A stretch of DNA of 64,000 bases. Source: Mycobacterium sp. PSTR-4-N (GTDB lineage: Bacteria; Actinomycetota; Actinomycetes; Mycobacteriales; Mycobacteriaceae). Position numbers and translations under genes: made by a program. The notes under the pieces were generated by a model. That model searched no databases, was not told where the DNA came from, and was given only the letters and a program-made list of their open reading frames with translations. Numbering within the stretch: position 1 is the first letter of the stretch; every line of letters begins with the position of its first letter. Shown here piece after piece: positions 8,419 to 17,745 of the stretch. The stretch spans positions 124,001-188,000 of the forward strand of contig NZ_JAKRFN010000002.1 in assembly GCF_022348085.1 (NCBI RefSeq), in the 5' to 3' direction.

Positions 8419-10428
8419 TCAGACCTCGATCGGTGGGTGGAGCCGCTCGATCGTGTACTGGCGGTTGCGCCGCGCCGCCCAGGCACTGGCGGCCAATGAG
8501 GCCAGCAGCACCGCCGACAGGACCGCGATCGCCGTCCACAGCCGAGCATCCACACCGCCGACGATCAACTGGCGTAACCCGTTGACCGCGTAGGTCATCG
8601 GATCGAAGGGGTGCAGGATCTGGAAGGGCTTCGCGGTGGTCTCGACCGGGTAGATCCCGCCGGCCGAGACCAGCTGCAGCATCAGGAACGCCAGTGTGGC
8701 GACGCGGCCGACCGCGACGCCGAGCACCGCGTTGAACGCCTGGATGAGAGCCAGGAAGGCGCCCGCGACGAGTGCCAGGAACGCGACCGTGGCCAGCGGA
8801 TAGACGGCCTGCAAGCCCACCCCGAAGTGCACGACCACGTACATCACCACCACCTGGCAGACCACGATCAGCAGGCCCGGCCAGTACGACGCCAGCACCA
8901 CACGCAGCGCGCCCAGTCCGTTCACGATGGGTCGGGATTGCAACGGTGTCAACAACATCCACACGATCAGCGCGCCGATGAACAGGGCCAGCGGGAGGAA
9001 GAACGGCGCGAACCCGGTGCCGAACGTCGCCGCCGGATGGGTGTTGCGCAGATCGAGCTCGGTCGGTGCGGCGAGGGTGCGCGCGACCTCGGTACGCTGC
9101 TGCGGATTCCACGACGGGATCTGTTGCGCGCCCTGTCGCAAGCGGGTGGCCAGCTCCTGCCCACCGGTGCGCAACTGCGCGGTGCCGTCGGCGAGTTGAT
9201 GCGCGCCGGAGGACAATTGGTTGCCCCCGGCCGTTAGTTGACCCAGACCCGCATTCAGGCGCTGCGCACCGGAATCCAGTTGATGGACCCCGTCGCGCAG
9301 CTGCGCGACGTCGGAACGCAGACCGCCGTTCAGAGCCCGCGTCAGGAATGTCCGTAGTCGGCTGTGGGGGTCGCCGAGTTCTCCCTCGAGCGTCGCGGCG
9401 CTGTCGCGCAGCCGGATCAGCCCGTCGTCGGTCGTGGGATCGATGCCCTGCGCACGCAGCAGGTGCTGCGCGCCGGCGAGCGCCTGCCCGGCGTCACGAG
9501 CCGCGGGATCGGGGTTGTTCTGCAGGAATCCGACGGCCTGGTCGACGATCGCAGCCGCCTGAGCACTGTTGATGTTGAGCGCGGCGATCCGGTCGGTCGT
9601 CGACCGGACGGCACCGGAGAGGTGCTGCGCGGCGCCGGCGACCTCGTCGGGATTCAGGCCCAACCCGCCCACCCGGTCGAGCACGTCGAGCAGCGGTGCG
9701 GTCGCTGTGTCGACGGACCCGCTCAGGCGCCGGGTGCCCGCGGCGAGTTGCGCCGATCCCGTCTGCGCGGCGCGCAGGCCCGAGGTCAATGTGTCCGCGC
9801 CCCCGGCGAGCCGGTGTGCGCCGTCGTCGGCGGAGACCAGACCATCGGCCAGTTGCTGGGCGCCGCCGGCAGCCTGATCGAGACCCGAGCCGGCATCGAC
9901 GAGGCCGTTGACCACGGTGCCGATGCCGCGTTCTCCGATCTTCGCGTTGACCTGGTTGAGGATCTCGCGTGAGGCGTTCTGTCCGATGACGGTGCCGAGA
10001 TAGTTGTTCGCGTCGTTGAACGTGAACTGCAGCGGTGCCTGCGCAGGACGGGGCCCGGCGGGTGATGCCACCAGCTCGGAGAAGTTCTCCGGCAACGTGA
10101 TCGAGAAGTAGAAGCGGCCGTCGGCCACACCGTCGGCGGCCTCCTGCGCGGAGACCTCCGTGAGGTCCAGCTGGCCCGAATCGAGCAGCGCGCGGGCGAC
10201 CTCGTCACCGGCGTTCACCTGGGCGCCCTGCACCTCGGCGCCGCGATCGGCATTGACCAGCGCGACCGGCACCTTGCCCACCTCGGCGAACGGATTCCAG
10301 AACGCCCACAGGTACATCGCGCCGTACAGCAGCGGCAACAGGATGATCGTGACGAGCGCGATCCGCGGCATCAACCCGTGCGAGTACCGCTTGAGATCCG
10401 TGCCCAGTGACATACCGGCCAGTACCAC
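8419..10428 (-). CDS. YhgE/Pip-family (ABC-2-like) membrane protein
   Basis: At 669 residues it has one N-terminal membrane helix (about 22-44), a large extracytoplasmic region and five C-terminal helices, the layout of YhgE/Pip and EsaA-related proteins. The middle, about residues 180-440, has repeated L-x-x-G segments such as LADGLVSADDGAHRLAGG and QLSSGAHQLADGTAQL, which predict a long helical stalk. Family members include the lactococcal phage infection protein and export components of Gram-positive cells. The GTG start at 10428 shares one base with the stop of the ATPase-like gene (TAGTG). A cell-envelope export role is likely but the cargo is unknown. Confidence 0.85.
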   Translation of the reverse strand: MVLAGMSLGTDLKRYSHGLMPRIALVTIILLPLLYGAMYLWAFWNPFAEVGKVPVALVNADRGAEVQGAQVNAGDEVARALLDSGQLDLTEVSAQEAADGVADGRFYFSITLPENFSELVASPAGPRPAQAPLQFTFNDANNYLGTVIGQNASREILNQVNAKIGERGIGTVVNGLVDAGSGLDQAAGGAQQLADGLVSADDGAHRLAGGADTLTSGLRAAQTGSAQLAAGTRRLSGSVDTATAPLLDVLDRVGGLGLNPDEVAGAAQHLSGAVRSTTDRIAALNINSAQAAAIVDQAVGFLQNNPDPAARDAGQALAGAQHLLRAQGIDPTTDDGLIRLRDSAATLEGELGDPHSRLRTFLTRALNGGLRSDVAQLRDGVHQLDSGAQRLNAGLGQLTAGGNQLSSGAHQLADGTAQLRTGGQELATRLRQGAQQIPSWNPQQRTEVARTLAAPTELDLRNTHPAATFGTGFAPFFLPLALFIGALIVWMLLTPLQSRPIVNGLGALRVVLASYWPGLLIVVCQVVVMYVVVHFGVGLQAVYPLATVAFLALVAGAFLALIQAFNAVLGVAVGRVATLAFLMLQLVSAGGIYPVETTAKPFQILHPFDPMTYAVNGLRQLIVGGVDARLWTAIAVLSAVLLASLAASAWAARRNRQYTIERLHPPIEV

Positions 10429-11150
10429 TACGCCCCACCTTCCTGATGTCTCGCCAGTTCGGCGCGGGCGACGCCGGCCACCGGTATCTCTCGCAGCCCG
10501 GGGCGGGCCGCGACGCCGTTGACGCTCGCCGTCAGCACGGTCTGTTCGCGGCCGAGATCGACCAGACGGTCGACCAGCAGCTCGCGGTTCGCGTCGCTGG
10601 TGACCTGCTCGAGGTTGCCCACCACGAGCAGCGCGGGGCGTCTGGTGTTGGCGAGTGCGATACGCAGCAGCAGACCGTCGAGCTCGGTCAGCTCCTCGAC
10701 GAACTCCGTGCGGGGCGGCAGCGGCAACTCACCGAAGACAGGCCCGCACACGCGCCGCAGATCGTCGTCATCCGCGCGGCGAATCAGCTTGTACCAGGGC
10801 GCATCCCAGCGCAGCTGCTCGGTGATGAGATCACCCACGGTGACGGACTCGGCGACGGTGTCGAGTTCGTCGATGCCGGCCAGGGCCGCAACGGCGAAGA
10901 TGTCGCGGGCGCGGGTCCGTCCGAACACCGTCAGCGACCCCGACGTCGGACGCATCCGCCCGGCCAGCGTCATCGACAGCGCAGTGCGCCCCGACCCTGC
11001 CGGACAGACCATGACCGTCACGCCCGCCGCGGGGACGTCGAGGTCGACCGGCCCGTACACCGGACCCCACGGACCGCGCAGCGTGAGCCCCCGCGCGACG
11101 ATCGCGGGCTCGGAGTCGTCGGGGACTGGATCTGACGGCGCGTCCGGCAC
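10428..11150 (-). CDS. ABC-type ATPase-like protein with degenerate nucleotide site
   Basis: The 240-residue protein has the size and outline of an ABC nucleotide-binding domain (DLDVPAAGVTVMVCPAGSGRTALS, then GRMRPTSGSLTVFG). Its key motifs are altered. The Walker A Lys is Arg in PAGSGRTA, the signature LSGGQ is replaced in ELTELDGLLLRIALA, and the Walker B Asp-Glu pair is Gly-Asn in LLVVGNLE. The H-loop region TASVNG has no His. It lies upstream of and overlaps the YhgE-like gene, so it probably acts as its cytoplasmic partner, possibly without ATP hydrolysis. The start is GTG at 11150. Confidence 0.78.
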   Translation of the reverse strand: MPDAPSDPVPDDSEPAIVARGLTLRGPWGPVYGPVDLDVPAAGVTVMVCPAGSGRTALSMTLAGRMRPTSGSLTVFGRTRARDIFAVAALAGIDELDTVAESVTVGDLITEQLRWDAPWYKLIRRADDDDLRRVCGPVFGELPLPPRTEFVEELTELDGLLLRIALANTRRPALLVVGNLEQVTSDANRELLVDRLVDLGREQTVLTASVNGVAARPGLREIPVAGVARAELARHQEGGA

Positions 11151-11179
11151 AGGGGCAATCCCACCACATGACCCGGTGG

Positions 11180-11191
11180 CATTCTGGGCAT
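11180..11191 (+). promoter_or_regulatory. Candidate -10 box for a leaderless transcript
   Basis: CATTCT at 11180-11185 fits the actinobacterial -10 pattern apart from its first base. It ends 6 bases before an in-frame GTG at 11192, which would make that GTG the transcript start. No convincing -35 was seen. Confidence 0.35.
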
Positions 11192-11884
11192 GTGGAGGCG
11201 CTGTTGCAGTTCGCCGGAAACTACTGGTGGCTGGTCTTCCCGCTCGGCGGGGTGATCGGCGGCGCCGCGCGCGGCATCTCGGCCGCCAACGAACGCCGTG
11301 CCCAGCGTCGGCTCGAGCGGTACCGCATCAAGCAGGAGACGAAAGTCGCGCTCGCCAGGGAGAAGGCCTCGGGCGCAGCCTCCGCCGAGACCAGGCGCCG
11401 CGAGCTGACCAAGGTGCTCGAGCGCCACGATGCCACCGATGCGCGCTGGCTCTCCTACGAACTGGACGTCGCGAAGCTGCTCGACTTCCCGGTGATGACG
11501 GACATGCGGGAGCCGTTGACGCTGGCGTTCCACAAGGCGAAGAGCCGGGCCGACCTGCTGCGGCCCGCGCACGCCGACGACGTGCTGGGCGACCGCGATG
11601 CCGCGGCCGCGTATCGCGACGCGGTCGGCGACTACGTCGCCGCGTTCGATGCCGCCGAGGCCGAAGCGACCCGGCGGCGGCGCAGCGACTTCTCCGCCGA
11701 CGACCAGGACCGGCTGGCCCGCGCCCAGCATCTGTTGCGCTTGGCCGGCGACGACGCCGCCACACCGCAGGAGCGCCAGAACGCCTACGGCCGGGCGCAG
11801 AAAGAACTGGCCGGTCTCGTCGTTCTCCCCATCGCCACCCGCGCGGCGATCGAACGCACGGTGCTCGGCGAACTCGAAGCGTGA
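11192..11884 (+). CDS. Conserved hypothetical protein with membrane helix and coiled coil
   Basis: The product is about 230 residues. A hydrophobic segment (WWLVFPLGGVIGGAA) near residues 9-25 is followed by a highly charged helical stretch with RRAQRRLERYRIKQETKVALAREK, likely a coiled coil. The rest is helical and Ala/Arg-rich. I do not recognise the family. The GTG at 11192 was preferred because a -10-like box lies just before it and no ribosome site is visible; an ATG at 11168 is an alternative that adds eight residues. The next gene starts 27 bases later on the same strand. Confidence 0.7.
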   Translation: MEALLQFAGNYWWLVFPLGGVIGGAARGISAANERRAQRRLERYRIKQETKVALAREKASGAASAETRRRELTKVLERHDATDARWLSYELDVAKLLDFPVMTDMREPLTLAFHKAKSRADLLRPAHADDVLGDRDAAAAYRDAVGDYVAAFDAAEAEATRRRRSDFSADDQDRLARAQHLLRLAGDDAATPQERQNAYGRAQKELAGLVVLPIATRAAIERTVLGELEA

Positions 11885-11898
11885 GCCGGGGCGGTCGG

Positions 11899-11904
11899 TA
11901 GCCT
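11899..11904 (+). promoter_or_regulatory. -10 box for leaderless enoyl-CoA hydratase mRNA
   Basis: TAGCCT matches the TANNNT consensus and ends 7 bases before the GTG start at 11912. No Shine-Dalgarno sequence can fit, so a leaderless transcript is likely. Confidence 0.5.
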
Positions 11905-11911
11905 CACCGAC

Positions 11912-12787
11912 GTGGATTACGAAACCCTGCACTGCACCGTCGATGCCGACGGGGTCGCGCTGCTGACGTTGTCGCGCCCCGATCAGCTCAACGCCTTCAC
12001 GGTGACGATGGCCCGCGAACTCGAGCGGTTCTTCACCGTCGACGCCTACGACGACGCGATCCGTGCCGTCGTCGTCACCGGCGCCGGCCGCGCGTTCTGC
12101 GCGGGCATGGACCTCTCGGCCGACGGCAACGTGTTCGGTCTGGACGAGAGTCTGACGCCGACACCGGAACAGGTGCAGGCCGACTACGCGACCGAGCCGT
12201 TGCACAGCGGCATCCGCGACACCGGCGGCCGCGTCACCCTCGCGATCCACGCGCTCCCCAAACCCGTCATCGCCGCCATCAACGGCGCCGCGGTGGGCAT
12301 CGGCGCGACGATGACGCTGGCCATGGACATCCGCGTGGCGTCCGAGAATGCCCGGATCGGTTTCGTGTTCGGCCGCCTGGGCATCGTGCCCGAGGCCTGC
12401 TCGTCGTGGTTCCTGCCCCGGCTGGTCGGCATTCAGCAGGCGCTGGACTGGGTGTACTCGGCCGACATCCTCACCGCCGAGGACGCGCTGGCCGGCCGGC
12501 TGCTGCGCTCGGTGCATCCGGCCGATTCGCTGGTCGCAGATGCGGTCGCGCTGGCGCGCAGCTACGTCTCCGGACGTTCGCCGGTGGCGCTGGCGCTGGC
12601 CAAGCAGTTGATCTACCGCAACGGCGCCGTCGAAACTCCGCTGCAGGCACACCTCAGCGACTCGCTGGCGATGTTCTACACCTCGCTCGGCGACGGCAAG
12701 GAAGGCGTCGCGGCGTTCCGGGAGAAGCGGGCACCGAACTTCACCGGCAGCGCGACTGAACTGCCGCGGATCTTCCCCGAGGGCTGA
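11912..12787 (+). CDS. Enoyl-CoA hydratase/isomerase family protein
   Basis: This 291-residue crotonase-fold enzyme has the acyl-CoA and oxyanion-hole segments GAGRAFCAGMDL and NGAAVGIGATMTLAMD, followed by RLGIVPEACSSWFLPR, which is typical of a subgroup of enoyl-CoA hydratases that acts on bulky or aromatic-derived CoA esters. A C-terminal helix set (about 225-275) should complete the trimer interface. The most likely reaction is reversible hydration of a 2-enoyl-CoA in fatty-acid or sterol breakdown; the substrate is not known. It precedes two acyl-CoA ligase genes on the opposite strand, which fits lipid catabolism. Confidence 0.85.
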   Translation: MDYETLHCTVDADGVALLTLSRPDQLNAFTVTMARELERFFTVDAYDDAIRAVVVTGAGRAFCAGMDLSADGNVFGLDESLTPTPEQVQADYATEPLHSGIRDTGGRVTLAIHALPKPVIAAINGAAVGIGATMTLAMDIRVASENARIGFVFGRLGIVPEACSSWFLPRLVGIQQALDWVYSADILTAEDALAGRLLRSVHPADSLVADAVALARSYVSGRSPVALALAKQLIYRNGAVETPLQAHLSDSLAMFYTSLGDGKEGVAAFREKRAPNFTGSATELPRIFPEG

Positions 12788-12790
12788 GCG

Positions 12791-13237
12791 TCACGCCATC
12801 GCCAACGCGGTGAGCATGGCGCCGGAAGTGATCAACAGCAGCGGCACCCGCAACAGATTGCGCCGCGTCCAGCGCACCGCCGCGGCCTCGTCGACGTCGG
12901 CAGGATCGGTGCGTTCGAACTCCGCCGCCCGCGGGACGAGGTCGAACAGCGCCCACAGCCGCATCGTGGCGTGGCTGACCAGCGCCACCAGCAGCGGAAT
13001 CCCGATCGCCGAGTCCCCCCACGTCAGGATCAGGGTGACGATCAGGAGAACCTCGAACACGACGGGCGCGGGCAGCCAGAACCGGATGCGCGCGATACCG
13101 CCGTTGCGCGACTGAATCAGCCCCGGGCGCCTCGGCCAGTACGGATCGACGACGAGCGCCTCGTAGAGGGCGGCACCCAGGCAGACACAGGCGGCCAGCG
13201 TGGTGGCGGCGAGCAGAACGAGCGTCGGGGTGGACAC
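12791..13237 (-). CDS. Four-helix membrane protein, unknown function
   Basis: The 148-residue protein shows four hydrophobic segments, about 5-28, 55-75, 78-98 and 128-147, joined by a short acidic loop (ERTDPADVDEAAAV). It starts at a GTG at 13237 and lies between, and opposite to, the enoyl-CoA hydratase and epoxide hydrolase genes, whose ends and starts are very close. No family motif was recognised. Confidence 0.72.
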   Translation of the reverse strand: MSTPTLVLLAATTLAACVCLGAALYEALVVDPYWPRRPGLIQSRNGGIARIRFWLPAPVVFEVLLIVTLILTWGDSAIGIPLLVALVSHATMRLWALFDLVPRAAEFERTDPADVDEAAAVRWTRRNLLRVPLLLITSGAMLTALAMA

Positions 13238-13269
13238 GAGGTCCGATTATCCCGGTGCCAGGATGGGTC

Positions 13270-14382
13270 ATGCCCGACATCTCCGAGTTCCGCATCGCGA
13301 TCCCCGACACCGACCTCGCCGACCTGCAGGACCGGCTGACCCGGACCCGATGGCCCGAACCCGAATGCACCGACGACTGGAGCCAGGGCCTGCCGCTGTC
13401 CTACGCGCGCGAGCTCGCCGCCTACTGGCGCGATGACTACGATTGGCGCACAAGGGAAGCCGCGTTGAATCGGTTCGACCAGTTCACCACCGAGATCGAC
13501 GGGTTGCCGATCCACTTCGTGCACCAGCGCAGCGGTCGCGATGACGGCGAGAAAGCCTTCCCGCTGTTGATCACCCACGGCTGGCCGGGCTCGATCGTCG
13601 AGTTCTCCAAGGTGATCGAGCCGCTGACCGCCGCCGGATTCGACGTCGTATGCCCGTCGCTTCCGGGTTACGGCTTCTCGGGCAAACCCACCGCGACCGG
13701 CTGGGGCGTCGAACGCATCGCGGCGGCGTGGGACGAGCTGATGGTTCGCCTGGGCTACCGGCGCTACGGCGCCCAGGGCGGCGACTGGGGCTCGGCAATC
13801 ACCACACAGATCGGCCGCAACGAGGGCCACTGCGTGGCAATCCACACCAACATGCCGATCGGGCGGCCGCCGAAAGACCTCAGCGACATCACCGCCGAGG
13901 AGCGCGAGGTGCTCGAGGCCTACGCCGAGCACCAGCAGTGGGGCACCGGTTACTCCAAGCAGCAGTCGACGCGCCCACAGACGCTGGGCTACGGGCTCAC
14001 AGATTCGCCCGTCGGACAGATGGCGTGGATCGTCGAGAAGTTCTGGGCCTGGACCGACAGCGACGGGCACCCGGAGAACGTGCTGACCAAAGACGAGATG
14101 CTCGACAACGTGATGCTCTACTGGCTGACGGCCAGCGCGGCGTCGTCGGCAAGGTTGTACTGGGAGAGCTTCGGCTCGTTCCGCGACGGCGGTCGGGTCG
14201 AATTGCCCACGGGCGTCGCGTCGTTCCCCAAGGAGATCCTGCGCTCGTCGCGCCGCTGGTGCGAAGCGACCTACAACATCACCCGCTGGACCACGATGCC
14301 TCGCGGGGGACACTTCGCCGCGTTCGAACAGCCCGAACTGTTCACCGACGACGTCGTCGCGTTCTTCTCCGAATTCCGCTAG
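13270..14382 (+). CDS. Epoxide hydrolase, alpha/beta-hydrolase fold with EHN domain
   Basis: The 370-residue protein begins with the epoxide hydrolase N-terminal domain (residues 1-110, FRIAIPDTDLADLQDRLTRTRWPEP). The alpha/beta-hydrolase core follows, with HGWPGS forming the oxyanion hole, the nucleophile Asp in GGDWGS, and the catalytic His in MPRGGHFAAFEQPE near the end. It opens epoxides to diols, probably in the cytosol. The ATG at 13270 gives MPDISEFRI, the usual beginning; a GTG 15 bases upstream is also in frame. Its stop overlaps the stop of the convergent acyl-CoA ligase. Confidence 0.88.
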   Translation: MPDISEFRIAIPDTDLADLQDRLTRTRWPEPECTDDWSQGLPLSYARELAAYWRDDYDWRTREAALNRFDQFTTEIDGLPIHFVHQRSGRDDGEKAFPLLITHGWPGSIVEFSKVIEPLTAAGFDVVCPSLPGYGFSGKPTATGWGVERIAAAWDELMVRLGYRRYGAQGGDWGSAITTQIGRNEGHCVAIHTNMPIGRPPKDLSDITAEEREVLEAYAEHQQWGTGYSKQQSTRPQTLGYGLTDSPVGQMAWIVEKFWAWTDSDGHPENVLTKDEMLDNVMLYWLTASAASSARLYWESFGSFRDGGRVELPTGVASFPKEILRSSRRWCEATYNITRWTTMPRGGHFAAFEQPELFTDDVVAFFSEFR

Positions 14383-15995
14383 AGGCCGAAGATCTCGACG
14401 CTGCGCTCGCGCATCTCGACCTTGCGCACCTTGCCGGTGACGGTCATCGGGAACTCGTCGACCACGTGCACGTAGCGCGGGATCTTGTAGTGCGCCAACG
14501 CCTCCGACGCGAACTGCCGCAGGGCGGCCGCGTCGAGTGCCGGCCGGCCCGGGCGCATCCGGAGCCAGGCGCAGACCTCCTCCCCGTAGGTGGGGTCCGG
14601 CACACCGATCACCTGGGCGTCCTCGATGTCGGGATGGGTGTAGAGGAACTCCTCGATCTCGCGCGGGTAGATGTTCTCCCCGCCGCGGATCACCATGTCC
14701 TTGATGCGGCCGACGATCGTGCAGTAGCCGTCCTCACGCATGACCGCGAGATCACCGGTGTGCATCCACCCGTCGGGGTCGATCGCCTGCGCGGTCTTCT
14801 CGTCGTCGTTCCAGTAACCGAGCATGACCGAGTAGCCGCGGGTACAGAACTCGCCGGGCTCGCCGCGCTCGACGGTCTCGCCGGTGTCGGGGTCGATCAC
14901 CTTGATCTCCACATGCGGGTGCGCCCGCCCGATCGTCGCCGTACGCCGCTCCAGATCGTCGTCGACGCGCGTCTGGCAGGACACCGGCGACGTCTCGGTC
15001 ATGCCGTAGGCGATCGCGACCTCCGCCATGTTCATGTCGTTGACGCAACGCTTCATCACCTCGACCGGGCACACCGAGCCCGCCATGATCCCCGTCCGCA
15101 CCGTCGACAGGTCGCGCCGGCCGAAGTCGGCGTGGTTCTGCATCGCGATGAACATCGTCGGGACCCCGTACACCCCCGTGCACCGTTCCGCTTCGATGGC
15201 GCTCAGCGTCGATCCCGGATCGAACCCCGGCGCGGGGATCACCATCGTGGTGCCGTGACTGGTGCAACCCAGGTTGCCCATCACCATGCCGAAGCAGTGA
15301 TAGAACGGCACCGGGATGCAGAGCCGATCCCCAGGGCCCAACCCGATGAGCTCGGTGGTGAAGTAGCCGTTGTTGAGGATGTTGCGATGCGAGAGCGTCG
15401 CACCCTTCGGGAAACCCGTTGTGCCCGAGGTGTACTGGATGTTGATCGGGTCGCGGTTGTCGAGCCCGGCGGCACGGCCGACGAGCTCGTCGACCCCCAC
15501 CGCGGACGCCCCGGCGCGCAGCGCATCCCAGTCGGGAGTGCCGATGAACACGACATCGGTCAGATGCGGAACGGACCCCCGGACCTCACGGACCATGCTC
15601 ACGTAATCCGAGGTCTTGAACGACGTCGCGGCGATCAGCAACCGCGTCCCCGATTGCTCGAGCACATAGGCGAGTTCGTGCGTTCTGTACGCCGGATTGA
15701 TGTTGACCAGGATCGCGCCCACCTTGGCGCACGCGTACTGCGCGATGGTCCACTGCGCGCAGTTCGGCGCCCAGATCCCGACGCGATCGCCCTTCGCGAT
15801 GCCTTTCGCCATCAGGCCGCGGGCGATGACGTCGACCTCGGCGTTCAGCTCGGCGTAGGAGTACCGAAGACCCTGCGCGACATCGACGAGCGCCTCGACA
15901 CCACCGTGGCGAGCCGCGGCGCGTTCCAGGTTCGCGCCGATGGTCTCCTCGAGGATCGGCGTGTCGACCGGACCGGCCTCGTAACTGGCGCTCAT
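14379..15995 (-). CDS. Acyl-CoA ligase, AMP-forming (FadD35-like)
   Basis: The 538-residue protein is a full-length ANL-superfamily adenylating enzyme. The ATP-binding loop YTSGTTGFPKG lies near residue 195, AYGMTETSP is the A5 motif, GWMHTGDLAVMREDGY carries the hinge-side Asp, and GRIKDMVIRGGENIYPREIE is the A8 hinge. The catalytic Lys is in PMTVTGKVRK near residue 525. It activates a carboxylic acid as acyl-AMP and then acyl-CoA. Similarity to Rv2505c (FadD35) is from memory. Its start overlaps the previous ligase gene by four bases (ATGA), so the two ligases form one translational unit. Confidence 0.87.
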   Translation of the reverse strand: MSASYEAGPVDTPILEETIGANLERAAARHGGVEALVDVAQGLRYSYAELNAEVDVIARGLMAKGIAKGDRVGIWAPNCAQWTIAQYACAKVGAILVNINPAYRTHELAYVLEQSGTRLLIAATSFKTSDYVSMVREVRGSVPHLTDVVFIGTPDWDALRAGASAVGVDELVGRAAGLDNRDPINIQYTSGTTGFPKGATLSHRNILNNGYFTTELIGLGPGDRLCIPVPFYHCFGMVMGNLGCTSHGTTMVIPAPGFDPGSTLSAIEAERCTGVYGVPTMFIAMQNHADFGRRDLSTVRTGIMAGSVCPVEVMKRCVNDMNMAEVAIAYGMTETSPVSCQTRVDDDLERRTATIGRAHPHVEIKVIDPDTGETVERGEPGEFCTRGYSVMLGYWNDDEKTAQAIDPDGWMHTGDLAVMREDGYCTIVGRIKDMVIRGGENIYPREIEEFLYTHPDIEDAQVIGVPDPTYGEEVCAWLRMRPGRPALDAAALRQFASEALAHYKIPRYVHVVDEFPMTVTGKVRKVEMRERSVEIFGL

Positions 15996-17686
15996 GACAA
16001 CAGATCCTCGTACCGGTGTTCGGTCTCGATGGGCGTACCCGCGGCATGCGCCTCCTCCTCGCGGCGGCGCAGGTCGACGCGGCGGATCTTGCCCGAGATC
16101 GTCTTGGGCAGGTCGAAGAACTCGACGCGGCGCACCTTGAGGTAGGGCGCGAGGTGGTCGCGGCTGTACTGCAAGATCTGCCGGGCTGTTTCGGCGTCGG
16201 CAGACCAGCCTTCGGCAAGTGCGACATAGGCCTTGGGCACGGCGAGGCGGGTGTCGTCGGGAGCGGGCACGACGGCCGCCTCGACGACGGCCGGGTGTTC
16301 GATGAGCACGCTCTCCAACTCGAACGGCGACACCTTGTAGTCGGAGGACTTGAAGACGTCGTCGGTGCGGCCGATGTAGGTGATGTAGCCGTCGGCGTCG
16401 CGGTTGGCCACATCCCCGGTGTGGTAGTAGCCGTCACGCATGACGTGCGTGTTGCGCGTCTCGTCGCCGAGGTAGCCGGTCATGAGATTCGGCGGAGCCT
16501 CACCCAGGTCGAGGCAGATCTCCCCCTCCTGCGCCCGTTCTCCGGTCAGCGGGTCGATCAGCACGACCGGCACCCCGGGCATCGGGCGACCCATCGAGCC
16601 GGCCTTCACGGGCTGTCCCGGGGTGTTGCCGACCGCCAACGTCGTCTCGGTCTGGCCGAACCCGTCCCGGATCGTCAGACCCCATGCCTTCTCGACCCGG
16701 GAGATCACATCCGGGTTGAGCGGCTCGCCCGCGCCGAGGATCTCCCGTAGTCCCTCGGGCCTGGCACCCAGATCGGCCTGAATCAGCATGCGCCACACGG
16801 TCGGCGGCGCGCAGAACGTGTTAACCCCGGCGCGGCGCAGCTGGTGCAGCAACGCCGCGGCGTCGAAGCGGGCGTAGTTGTAGACGAAGATCGTCGCCTC
16901 CGCGATCCACGGCGCGAAGAAGCAACTCCACGCATGCTTGGCCCACCCGGGTGAGCTGATCGCCAGGTGGACGTCACCGGGCCGCACCCCCAGCCACGCC
17001 GCCGTCGTCAGATGCCCGACCGGGTAGCTGACCTGAGAATGCTCGACCAGCTTGGGCTTGCTGGTGGTGCCCGAGGTGAAGTAGATCAGCAACGGGTCCG
17101 ACGGCACCGTCCCCGGCTCGAACGGACCCGCGGGTTCCACGGCGGCGGCCTCGGCGTAGGGATGCCAGCCCGGCACCGGCTCTCCCACCGCGATGCCGAC
17201 GAACGAGGCGTCCACCCCGTCGAATTTCGCGGCATCGCCGGAGTTGGCGATCACGAAACCGGCGCCGCCGCGTCGCAGCCGATCCGCGACGTCGTCGTGG
17301 CCGAGGGCCGCCGTGGTCGGCATGATCACCGCGCCGAGCTTGGCCACCGCGAGCATCGACTCCCACAGTTCGACCTGGTTGCCCAGCATCAGGATGACCC
17401 GGTCCCCGCGACCGACGCCCACCTCCTGTAACCACGTCGCCACCTGATCAGAGCGCGCGGCCATCTGCCCGAAGGTCACCTTCTCTTCGCTGCCGTCCTG
17501 CTCGACGATCCACAAGGCGACGTCCTGCGGGCGGTCGGCAGCGACGATGTCGAACCAGTCTGTCGCCCAATTGAACTGCCCCGTGATGCTGGGCCACTCG
17601 AAGGTCTCGACGGCCGTGTCGTAATCACCGATCATCTCGATGAGGTGGTCACGTGCCGCGCGATACCGATCGGTGTTGGTGGTCAT
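15992..17686 (-). CDS. Acyl-CoA synthetase, AMP-forming (medium-chain/acetyl type)
   Basis: At 564 residues this is a second ANL enzyme, closer to the acetyl-CoA/medium-chain synthetase branch. It has FTSGTTSKPKLVEHS as the P-loop-like motif, DGFGQTET as A5, GYYHTGDVANRDADGY, and the hinge GRTDDVFKSSDYKVSPFELE. The C-terminal Lys motif is LPKTISGKIRR. It probably activates a short or medium acid or an aromatic acid. The ATG at 17686 is the first gene start of the pair, and the downstream ligase overlaps its stop. No clear promoter was identified in the 59 bases before it. Confidence 0.87.
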   Translation of the reverse strand: MTTNTDRYRAARDHLIEMIGDYDTAVETFEWPSITGQFNWATDWFDIVAADRPQDVALWIVEQDGSEEKVTFGQMAARSDQVATWLQEVGVGRGDRVILMLGNQVELWESMLAVAKLGAVIMPTTAALGHDDVADRLRRGGAGFVIANSGDAAKFDGVDASFVGIAVGEPVPGWHPYAEAAAVEPAGPFEPGTVPSDPLLIYFTSGTTSKPKLVEHSQVSYPVGHLTTAAWLGVRPGDVHLAISSPGWAKHAWSCFFAPWIAEATIFVYNYARFDAAALLHQLRRAGVNTFCAPPTVWRMLIQADLGARPEGLREILGAGEPLNPDVISRVEKAWGLTIRDGFGQTETTLAVGNTPGQPVKAGSMGRPMPGVPVVLIDPLTGERAQEGEICLDLGEAPPNLMTGYLGDETRNTHVMRDGYYHTGDVANRDADGYITYIGRTDDVFKSSDYKVSPFELESVLIEHPAVVEAAVVPAPDDTRLAVPKAYVALAEGWSADAETARQILQYSRDHLAPYLKVRRVEFFDLPKTISGKIRRVDLRRREEEAHAAGTPIETEHRYEDLLS

Positions 17687-17745
17687 GGCTGACCACGATC
17701 CACGTCACCCGGGTCCGACCGCTACCCCCCACGAGAAAATATCTG

